A stretch of 36,958 nucleotides of DNA from an uncultured Treponema sp. GTDB lineage: Bacteria > Spirochaetota > Spirochaetia > Treponematales > Treponemataceae. The position numbers and the translations under genes are program-made. Where the stretch lies: contig CAMJZA010000034.1 in assembly GCA_946410085.1 (NCBI GenBank), positions 1 through 36,958 of the forward strand, written 5' to 3'. The notes under the pieces are model-generated. The model saw only the letters and a program-made list of their open reading frames with translations, was not told the origin of the DNA and did not search any database. This document shows, in pieces, positions 7,068-13,772 of the stretch; the first letter of the stretch is position 1; every line of letters starts with the position of its first letter.

Positions 7068-7472
7068 TTACACCGGTTCCTGCGTTCCGCCGTCGTCGAG
7101 GATGTGCTTGTCGGGGTAGATTTTCGCCATGAGCTTTTGGATGGAGCGGACGAGTTCCGCCACTTCTTCCAGGTTCTTGTCAAGGCTGAGGGTATAGAAT
7201 ATCTGGGTGCCGACTTTCCGCGGCTTTATGATGCCGTAGTCCTTGAGGACTTTCAGGTGGTGGGAAATCGCAGGCCGGGAAAGCTTGGACTTTGCGCTCA
7301 GGTCAGAAACGTTGATGCCTTCTTCGTTGCTCGCCTGTCCTTCCGCTATGTCAAGGACAAGCTGCTGGCGCACCTCGTCGCCGAGGGCAATGAAGAGGGG
7401 ACCGCATGAGCTGAACAGCAGCCTGATCCGGTGCCAGTCTGATTCATCGATAGAAAATAGCCTTCCTTCCAT
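7068..7472 (-). CDS. ArsR/SmtB-family winged-helix repressor without metal-binding cysteines
   Basis: A 134-residue regulator. The winged helix (residues about 54-98) shows VSDLSAKSKLSRPAISHHLKVLKDYGII, the classic ArsR recognition pattern, followed by an arginine-containing wing (KPRKVGTQIFYTL). The only cysteine is near residue 23, so the metal-sensing CxC-type site of ArsR and SmtB is missing and a non-metal signal is likely. ATG 7472 is preferred over the upstream ATG at 7532, which lies within the -35 box. It is divergent from the MMPL gene. The shared intergenic region carries two copies of a 16-bp operator, and a third lies before the LolA-like gene. I infer that it represses itself and the transport genes. 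Confidence 0.88.
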   Translation of the reverse strand: MEGRLFSIDESDWHRIRLLFSSCGPLFIALGDEVRQQLVLDIAEGQASNEEGINVSDLSAKSKLSRPAISHHLKVLKDYGIIKPRKVGTQIFYTLSLDKNLEEVAELVRSIQKLMAKIYPDKHILDDGGTQEPV

Positions 7473-7503
7473 ACTCTTTCTTCCCCCGAACTCCCCTTTC
7501 CGT

Positions 7504-7532
7504 ATAATATGCATCGGACACATTTTTGTCAA
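7504..7532 (-). promoter_or_regulatory. Predicted promoter of the ArsR-family gene
   Basis: On the minus strand TTGACA (7532-7527), a 17-bp spacer and TATTAT (7509-7504). Operator copy 1 lies four bases upstream of the -35 box. Confidence 0.75.
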
Positions 7533-7535
7533 GCC

Positions 7536-7551
7536 GTTTAATTATTTAAAC
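7536..7551. promoter_or_regulatory. Operator copy 1 (GTTTAA-N4-TTAAAC)
   Basis: GTTTAATTATTTAAAC has perfect 6-bp inverted arms separated by TTAT. It sits just upstream of the ArsR-gene promoter, and a further TTTGAAC half-site follows at 7553-7559. The same motif recurs at 7618 and 10790. Confidence 0.7.
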
Positions 7552-7578
7552 ATTTGAACAGAAAAAAGGCAAAAGTTA

Positions 7579-7607
7579 TTGACACTGGCCGTAAATAACA
7601 GTAGATT
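7579..7607 (+). promoter_or_regulatory. Predicted promoter of the MMPL transporter gene
   Basis: TTGACA (7579-7584), a 17-bp spacer and TAGATT (7602-7607). The predicted start at about 7614 lies just before operator copy 2, the usual geometry for repression. The transcript has a leader of about 70 bases. Confidence 0.7.
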
Positions 7608-7617
7608 TAGATTATCA

Positions 7618-7633
7618 GTTTAATTATTTGAAC
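7618..7633. promoter_or_regulatory. Operator copy 2 (GTTTAA-N4-TTGAAC)
   Basis: GTTTAATTATTTGAAC lies immediately downstream of the predicted MMPL transcription start. It differs from copy 1 by one base. Confidence 0.7.
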
Positions 7634-7683
7634 GTTTACTACAGGTTACTGCAGTGTGTTCAAAACAATGAAGAGGTGCCACA

Positions 7684-10600
7684 ATGAAGTTTTTGAGGGC
7701 GTTTTTTAAGCATCCCCTGATCATCATCATTGTTTCCGTCGTACTGACGGGGGCGACGGGATTCTTCCTGAAAGACCTGGAAATGGATAATTCCACGAGG
7801 ATGTTCTTCCCGCAGAAGGACGTTTCCTATGTACGGCTTGAAAATACCGAGGCCGAATTCGGCAGTATGCTCGCCATCGGCGTCAGTATCGAAGCCAAAG
7901 ACGGTTCCATTCTGACTCCCGAGTACATAGAAGTCATCCGCGAGATAAGCGACAAGGTGCTGGAGCTGTCTAACGTCGAGGACGTGGATTCCCTGACGAA
8001 CATCGACTTCGTCTGTGATCAGGACGGGGCCATTTCCGCAAATCCGCTGATTCCCGACAGCTATACCGGAACGGCGCAGGACATTGCGCAGCTGGAAAGG
8101 CGGCTCGCCGAGTGGGACGACATGTACAACCGCGTCATCATCAACGACGAGGGAACCGGAACCCAGATGTCCATTTCCCTGCGTCCGAAGAGCGACATCC
8201 TGCTTGCCTTTGATGAGGCAAAGGAAGCCCTGAAGCTGGCGAAGGAAAGCAATGCGCCTGCCGAAGAGCTTGCCGCCGCAACAAAGGCGTACAAGGAGGC
8301 AAAACGGGCCAAAAAGCTTGCTCCGCCGGATTCCCAGCGGCTGCAGGACACCCTGTATGAGGTAAAGAAGATTACCGAGGCAGCCTGTGAGGGTCATAAC
8401 CTTTCCTACAAGTTCTACGGTGATCCGGTGGTTTCGGACAACTGCAAGAGCTTCATGCTCTCCGACCTGCTCCGGCTCATCCCGCTCGTCATCGTGGTGG
8501 TCATCATCACCCTGTACCTGAGCTTCCACACGCTGGACGGAACAATCCTGCCCCTGCTGACGGTGCTCATGTCGACGATCATGTCCTGCGGCCTGATGGG
8601 CTTCTTCCACTTTACCTTTACGCTCGTCGCAAGCGTCATTCCGGTTGCCCTGATAGCGGTCGGATCCGCCTACGGCATCCACGTCCTGACCCACTACTAC
8701 ATAGAGCTGAGCAACGTGAAGGGTGAGATGACGAAGGAACTGTATGAGGAGGCCATCTTCAAGGGACTTAAGGAAGTCTTCATGGCCGTCCTCCTTGCAG
8801 GCATAACGACCATCGTCGGCTTCGTCTCGCTCATTACCAGTCCGCTGGAACCGCTGCACAGCTTTGCAATTTTCGCTGCAATCGGCGTGGCGATGGCGCT
8901 CCTCCTGTCCATCACCTTCATTCCGGCGCTCCTCCTGCTGAAGTCCTACAAGAACCTCAAGAAGCGGGGCCGCATCGAGCAGCTGTCCGACAAGGTACGG
9001 CAGAAGCTTGACCGGGCGCAGCAGCTGCGCGGCGGAAAATCCGTCACGGAAGCGAGCGGCGATACCCTGTACATGATATACCGCTTCTTCTGCGGCACGA
9101 AGGTCCGCCTCATCATCACCTCGCTTGTCATCGTCGTCATATCCGTCACCGGCCTGCTCAAGCTGAAGGTTGACACCTCGCTGATCAGCTATTTCCCCCG
9201 GAATTCCCAGCTGAGAACCGACATTGACTACGTCAATGAGGAATTTGCCGGTACGAACAGCGTGTACTTCACGATTACCGGGCAGGAGAAGGGCGACATC
9301 ACGAACCCCGAGCTGCTCAAGGCGGTAGATGACCTGGAAGTCTACCTGAAGGGCAAGTACCCGGAAGTCGGCAAGATCATTTCACTTGCGACCTTCATCA
9401 AGCGGATAAACCAGGTCTGGCATGTGCCCGCACAGCCTGCAGGGCTTGAGGACGGTGCATCCGCCCTTGAGGGCAGCGGGAGCCTTGACGACAGCTTTGC
9501 TGATGACGGCTGGGACAGCGGCTTCGGCTCAGACGACAGCTTCGGCGACGACGGCTGGGACAGCGGCTTCGGCTCAGACGACAGCTTCGGCGACGAGGAC
9601 TGGGACAGCGGCTTCGGCTCAGACGACAGTTTCGGCGACGACGGCTGGGACAGCGGCTTCTCCGAGGCAGAATCCCCCGCATCGGACGGCGGCGACAGCG
9701 GTATGCCGGACGGTTGGGTTGACCCGAACGACGCCTATGCCGCAGCCCTGTCCAAGCAGGTTACCGGACAGGAAATCCTCGACATGTTCAACAAGGCCTA
9801 TGTCGCAGCCGGCGGCAGGACCGCAAGCCTGGAAAAAATCGTCGACGAGCTGATGAAGCAGATGAACTACAACGGCATGGCCTACTATGAGGTTCCGTAC
9901 GACCCCGCCAAGTACCCCGTGGCAAGCCGTGAAGAGCTTTCCGGCGTCGTCAGCGGCTACCTGACCCTGCTTTCCGGCTCGCTTGACCGTTTCATTGACG
10001 ACGACATCAATCCCAAGGAAATGCGCATCACCTGCCAGCTGCGGGAGCACTCAACCGAGGTTTCCGGCAAGATCATCGCGGACGTGAAGCAGTACGCCGC
10101 AGCGCATTTCCCGGCCGGCTACACGGTCGAAGCAACCGGTACGGGCGAGATGGAGTACACGATGACGAACATGATCATATCCAGCCAGTTCATGAGCCTC
10201 ATCGTCTCCCTGCTGTCCGTGTTCATCATCATCACCCTGTCCTTCAAATCTGGATGGGCAGGCCTGCTGGGAGCCGTCCCGCTGGCCTTTGCAATCATGC
10301 TGAACTACATGACGATGGGCTTTGCGAAGATTAACCTGGACTTCATCACGAGCATCATCGCATCCGTCGTCGTCGGCGTCGGCATTGACTATACGATTCA
10401 CTTCCTGACGACCTACCGTGAGGAACGGTCCCGGAGCCGTGATCTGGTGGAGGTAACGAAGAATACCTTCAAGAAGAGCGGCCACGGCATCGTAACGAAC
10501 GCGCTTGCCGTCGGACTGGGCTTCATCGTGCTCTGCCTGTCCAAGTTCATCGTCCTGCGCTACATCGGAATCCTTGTCGCAATCGAAATGATTGCATCAA

Positions 10601-10713
10601 GCTTCCTTGCCATGACGATCATCCCGGGCATCCTGAACATGACCGATCCCAAGTTCATGCGGCCCAAAGAAGAGCCGAAGGCCGTCATCGTCACGGACGA
10701 GGACGAAGAGTAG
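7684..10713 (+). CDS. RND/MMPL-family inner-membrane transporter with an acidic repeat insert
   Basis: A 1009-residue permease of the RND/MMPL superfamily, which moves lipids or other hydrophobic substrates using the proton gradient. The two halves each have one membrane segment, a large periplasmic loop and five more segments: segment 1 near residues 12-28, loop to about 260, segments to about 420; segment 7 near 475-493, loop to about 830, segments to about 982. The paired motifs GSAYGIHVLTHYY and GVGIDYTIHFLTTY mark the symmetric halves. The second loop holds four 15-residue acidic repeats (residues about 608-667) rich in D, G, S, W and F. A GAGGTG ribosome site precedes the ATG. With the next two genes it forms an inner membrane-periplasm-outer membrane set; substrate unknown, lipid transport inferred. 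Confidence 0.9.
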   Translation: MKFLRAFFKHPLIIIIVSVVLTGATGFFLKDLEMDNSTRMFFPQKDVSYVRLENTEAEFGSMLAIGVSIEAKDGSILTPEYIEVIREISDKVLELSNVEDVDSLTNIDFVCDQDGAISANPLIPDSYTGTAQDIAQLERRLAEWDDMYNRVIINDEGTGTQMSISLRPKSDILLAFDEAKEALKLAKESNAPAEELAAATKAYKEAKRAKKLAPPDSQRLQDTLYEVKKITEAACEGHNLSYKFYGDPVVSDNCKSFMLSDLLRLIPLVIVVVIITLYLSFHTLDGTILPLLTVLMSTIMSCGLMGFFHFTFTLVASVIPVALIAVGSAYGIHVLTHYYIELSNVKGEMTKELYEEAIFKGLKEVFMAVLLAGITTIVGFVSLITSPLEPLHSFAIFAAIGVAMALLLSITFIPALLLLKSYKNLKKRGRIEQLSDKVRQKLDRAQQLRGGKSVTEASGDTLYMIYRFFCGTKVRLIITSLVIVVISVTGLLKLKVDTSLISYFPRNSQLRTDIDYVNEEFAGTNSVYFTITGQEKGDITNPELLKAVDDLEVYLKGKYPEVGKIISLATFIKRINQVWHVPAQPAGLEDGASALEGSGSLDDSFADDGWDSGFGSDDSFGDDGWDSGFGSDDSFGDEDWDSGFGSDDSFGDDGWDSGFSEAESPASDGGDSGMPDGWVDPNDAYAAALSKQVTGQEILDMFNKAYVAAGGRTASLEKIVDELMKQMNYNGMAYYEVPYDPAKYPVASREELSGVVSGYLTLLSGSLDRFIDDDINPKEMRITCQLREHSTEVSGKIIADVKQYAAAHFPAGYTVEATGTGEMEYTMTNMIISSQFMSLIVSLLSVFIIITLSFKSGWAGLLGAVPLAFAIMLNYMTMGFAKINLDFITSIIASVVVGVGIDYTIHFLTTYREERSRSRDLVEVTKNTFKKSGHGIVTNALAVGLGFIVLCLSKFIVLRYIGILVAIEMIASSFLAMTIIPGILNMTDPKFMRPKEEPKAVIVTDEDEE
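9505..9684 (+). repeat. 45-bp in-frame tandem repeat, 4 units, in the MMPL gene
   Basis: Units start at 9505, 9550, 9595 and 9640 with an exact 45-bp period; a half unit precedes them and the last is truncated. Each encodes a version of DGWDSGFGSDDSFGD. Length change in this repeat stays in frame and would only lengthen or shorten the periplasmic loop. Confidence 0.95.
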
Positions 10714-10789
10714 GTTCGGAAACGCAGGGGGAAGGGAAACGGGAGCTTGAAAAACAGCACGAATCCTGTAACCTTTCGCCTGTCAATCC

Positions 10790-10805
10790 GTTTAATCTTT
10801 TGAAC
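10790..10805. promoter_or_regulatory. Operator copy 3 (GTTTAA-N4-TTGAAC)
   Basis: GTTTAATCTTTTGAAC has the same arms as copy 2 and lies 70 bases before the LolA-like gene. This suggests that the gene has its own ArsR-controlled promoter besides read-through from the MMPL gene. I could not identify a convincing -35/-10 pair here. Confidence 0.65.
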
Positions 10806-10874
10806 ATTCAAGAAAAGCAGATCGTGCTTTCCTTGAGAAGAAATGAAAACTTTTTTTTGCAAGGGAGATGTACT

Positions 10875-11684
10875 ATGAAAATGATTTCCAAGGGCTTTAC
10901 GGCTATGGCTTTTGCTTTGACCTTCGCCGCCGCTGCGGCATTTGCTGACGAAAAGGGGACCGCTGTCATGCAGGCTGCCCTCGACGTCGAGAAGCCCAAG
11001 TTCTCCAAGTCCATGGTCGAGATGAAGCTGAAGGACCTGAAGTCCGGCGACGAGGAAGTCCGCCAGATCATGGAGTACGGCCGCAACTACGATGACGGTT
11101 CCGGCCACAAGGTGACGGACATGGTCATGCTCTTCCAGTCACCGGCGAACATCAAGGACACCCGCTTCCTCCAGAAGGAGAATTACGGCAAGGATGACGA
11201 TAAATGGATTTACCTGCCCGCACTCAAGAACACCCGCCGCGTCAACACGAGCGAGGGCAGCAAGGCATTCGTCGGTTCCGATGCGTCCTATGACGATATG
11301 TCCACCCGCGAGATTGACGAGGACGACCACCAGTATCAGGGAGTCGAAGAGAAAAATGTCCGCGGTACGACCTATACCTGCGACAAGGTAAAGGAAGTTC
11401 CCCACGACAAGAAGAACAGCCAGTACAGCTACCGGATTACCTGGGTCGATCAGGCAACCCGCGTGCCGGTCTATACCGAGATGTACGACAAGGACGGCAA
11501 GCTCGAAAAGACGCTCGAGGTTCCGGTCATCGTCAACTACAAGGGCTATACGATTACCAAGGAAGCTTACCTGACCAACGTGCAGAAAAAGCACTCCACG
11601 GCCCTGATAATCAAGAAACTTGCCGTAGACGAGGCAATTCCCGACCGCGTGTTCACGGCAGACTTCCTGAAGACGGGAAAATAA
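10875..11684 (+). CDS. Periplasmic LolA-like protein (outer-membrane lipoprotein-sorting family)
   Basis: A 269-residue exported protein. The first residues (MKMISKGFTAMAFALTF, then an alanine-rich stretch) form a signal peptide with a likely AFA/D cut and no lipobox cysteine, so it should be soluble in the periplasm. The mature part reads like the LolA-like family (PF17131): a KSMVEMKLKD strand, a central KWIYLPALKNTRRV segment, SDASYDDMSTREID, YRITWVDQATRVPVYTEMYD and YKGYTITKEAYLTNV. Family members have a lipid-binding open barrel and are often encoded beside RND/MMPL permeases. ATG 10875 follows an AGGGAG ribosome site by seven bases. Likely a hydrophobic cargo carrier between the MMPL protein and the outer membrane. 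Confidence 0.85.
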   Translation: MKMISKGFTAMAFALTFAAAAAFADEKGTAVMQAALDVEKPKFSKSMVEMKLKDLKSGDEEVRQIMEYGRNYDDGSGHKVTDMVMLFQSPANIKDTRFLQKENYGKDDDKWIYLPALKNTRRVNTSEGSKAFVGSDASYDDMSTREIDEDDHQYQGVEEKNVRGTTYTCDKVKEVPHDKKNSQYSYRITWVDQATRVPVYTEMYDKDGKLEKTLEVPVIVNYKGYTITKEAYLTNVQKKHSTALIIKKLAVDEAIPDRVFTADFLKTGK

Positions 11685-11720
11685 GGGATTTTTCCCCTCC
11701 GTACCTGGCTCTGTGCATGA

Positions 11721-11760
11721 AATGGACTCGGGCTGCCGGCCTGAGTCCATTTATTTTATT
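11721..11760 (+). terminator. Rho-independent terminator after the LolA-like gene
   Basis: A 13-bp stem (11721-11733 with 11739-11751, one G-T pair), a five-base loop, then TATTTTATT. It separates the LolA-like gene from the outer-membrane protein gene. Confidence 0.85.
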
Positions 11761-11861
11761 CTTTTCACTAGATTAAAATTATAAAAAGTGATATACTTTT
11801 TCTATATAGTGCGGACCTGTGTCCAAGGCTTGCTAGAGCAAAGGGAAGGATTAGGAATACT

Positions 11862-13649
11862 ATGAAGATTAAAAAACTGGCGTTCTGTGCTGTTACAGTG
11901 TGCATGCTGACATTTACTGCGGTCGCTCAAGATGATTGGGACGGAGGCTGGGATGACTCCGGTACGGAATCATCCGATGACGGCTTCGGCTCCTTTGATG
12001 ACTCCGGTTCAGATTCTCTCATCGGTTTCGGCAGCAGTGCTTCCGGCAGCGCCATCACCTTCAGCGGGCGGCTGACCTTTGACGGACGCTATTACTTTGC
12101 AAAGGATGATTCAGAGTACTTCAGAACCAGTTACATGTCCTTCGATTCCGAAAACCTCCGCTTCCTGCAGGAACGGAGGCTGACGACGATGATCCGCTGG
12201 AATGATACCTATCCTGATGTCTATAACCTGACGGACCAAAAGAAGCGCTACTTCGATGATCTGGGCTACCGCGAAGTCGATTACGACGATAATGAGATTG
12301 CAACCATTCCTGCCGCCCGCCTGGGCGTCGCTTACAGCGGCAACAAGGCAGACGCAAGCCTTTCCCTGAACCTGACAAAGCAGACCCTGCGGAAATATCA
12401 GGAGGACATCATCGACGAGATGATTCTCCGCGGCTATTTCTTCGACAACCGTTTCACGGTCGAAGCTGGAAAGATGAAGGTTGTCTGGGGCAAGGGCGAC
12501 AAGCTCCACGTTCTGGACAATTTCAATGCAGACGACTACACGGACTTCATCATTCCCGACTACATTGACCGCCGCATCAGCACGCCGATGCTCCGTCTGG
12601 CATACTCCTTCCCCACGAAAGCCCCCCTTTCCGTTGAAGCGCTCTGGACCCCCTTCCTGCCGACCGACCGCTTTGCAACGGAAGGCGTTTGGACGCCTGC
12701 AGCCTATGCAAAACTGTCCTACCTGACGCAGTCCATCATCGCATGGGACTACACACGGGGAACCATGCTCGCATCAGATGTTTCTTCATTCGAAACCGAC
12801 GACCTCTTTCCCAATACGCACAACATCAGGTACTCGCAGGGCGGTTTCAAAGTCGGCGGAACGGTTGCCGCACTTGACTGGGGTGTCAGTTACTACATCG
12901 GCCGCTACAAGCAGCCTTCCGTAAACCTGGACAAAACCGTCACGCCGATACAGACCTGCCTGCTGTATAAGGCTGCCGCCAAACAGTATCTGGAACTCGC
13001 AGAAAAAGCAGCGAATGCAGGAGATGCGGCAGCGGCGGCAAACTATGCGACGCTTGCAACGAATTCCGCAACGGCCGCAACAAATGCCCTGAACTATATA
13101 GGCCTTCCGTCCCTCGATTATGACCGGAAGCAGACTGTCGGCCTTGAGTTCGCTGCCGTCCTGGGCCGTTTTAACCTGCGCAGTGAAGCGGGCTACAATT
13201 TGACGAACGATATGGCCGGCGACGACCCCTGGGTCCACAACAACTCGATTCAGTGGCTCTTCGGCTTCGACTTTGACCTGCCGATCAGCAACCTCAACGT
13301 CAACATCCAGGAAACGGGAACCTATATTCTCGGCAGCAACAATATTAAGGACTGGGATTTCGCCGAATACGACGTAGACTATGATCCCGAAAGCCGCTAT
13401 ACGAACGACAAGCTCGTCGTGAATATCTCCGATTCCTGGCTGAATGACCGCCTTAAGCCCGAACTTACCTTCCTGTGGGGACTCGAGCGGGGCGATTTTG
13501 TCTTCCAGCCAAAGCTGACCTATGCACCGAATCCCTACGTCTCATTCTCGCTGAGCGGCGTCATGATTCATGCAAAGGATGAGTACAGCGAATTCTATGC
13601 ATGGAAGAACAATAACTTCGTCAATTTCGGAGTTAAGCTGGAGTTCTAG
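11862..13649 (+). CDS. Outer-membrane beta-barrel protein (DUF1302-like) with an acidic N-terminus
   Basis: A 595-residue exported protein. Signal peptide with a likely cut after AVAQ, then about 35 residues rich in D, G, S, W and F (DDWDGGWDD, DDGFGSFDDSG) that resemble the acidic repeats of the MMPL protein. The rest has the alternating aromatic strands of a barrel (SGRLTFDGRYYF, FFDNRFTVEAGKMKVVWG, PKLTYAPNPYVSFSLSG) and ends in FGVKLEF, a terminal Phe typical of BAM substrates. An alanine-rich insert lies near residues 368-411. Elsewhere DUF1302-type barrels co-occur with MMPL and LolA-like/DUF1329 genes, so I infer it is the outer-membrane partner. An AT-rich upstream region (11755-11812) with a TATACT probably holds its own promoter; no ArsR operator is visible there. 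Confidence 0.75.
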   Translation: MKIKKLAFCAVTVCMLTFTAVAQDDWDGGWDDSGTESSDDGFGSFDDSGSDSLIGFGSSASGSAITFSGRLTFDGRYYFAKDDSEYFRTSYMSFDSENLRFLQERRLTTMIRWNDTYPDVYNLTDQKKRYFDDLGYREVDYDDNEIATIPAARLGVAYSGNKADASLSLNLTKQTLRKYQEDIIDEMILRGYFFDNRFTVEAGKMKVVWGKGDKLHVLDNFNADDYTDFIIPDYIDRRISTPMLRLAYSFPTKAPLSVEALWTPFLPTDRFATEGVWTPAAYAKLSYLTQSIIAWDYTRGTMLASDVSSFETDDLFPNTHNIRYSQGGFKVGGTVAALDWGVSYYIGRYKQPSVNLDKTVTPIQTCLLYKAAAKQYLELAEKAANAGDAAAAANYATLATNSATAATNALNYIGLPSLDYDRKQTVGLEFAAVLGRFNLRSEAGYNLTNDMAGDDPWVHNNSIQWLFGFDFDLPISNLNVNIQETGTYILGSNNIKDWDFAEYDVDYDPESRYTNDKLVVNISDSWLNDRLKPELTFLWGLERGDFVFQPKLTYAPNPYVSFSLSGVMIHAKDEYSEFYAWKNNNFVNFGVKLEF

Positions 13650-13666
13650 GACGTCAGAACACGGCA

Positions 13667-13709
13667 GTTTCAAGAGTCCTGCGGCTTCGCTGCAGCGGAC
13701 TTTTGAAAC
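13667..13709 (+). terminator. Hairpin after the barrel gene, possible terminator lacking a T-run
   Basis: GTTTCAAGAGTCC (13667-13679) pairs with GGACTTTTGAAAC (13697-13709) with one G-T pair. The loop contains a further GC/GC pairing around GCTTCGC. There is no T-run on the plus strand, so its role in termination is uncertain. Confidence 0.45.
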
Positions 13710-13734
13710 AGGCTCAGGACCTTTCCCCGAACCC

Positions 13735-13763
13735 TTGAGGGAAGACTGCCTTTACGCTATACT
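13735..13763 (+). promoter_or_regulatory. Predicted uvrA promoter
   Basis: TTGAGG (13735-13740), a 17-bp spacer and TATACT (13758-13763). The predicted start is about three bases before the ATG at 13773, so the mRNA would be almost leaderless. Confidence 0.7.
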
Positions 13764-13772
13764 GGAAGCATC

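Noticed and set aside
7660-8859. 399-residue minus-strand open frame opposite the MMPL gene
   Set aside because: It is an antisense shadow of a clear RND/MMPL coding region with matching membrane topology.
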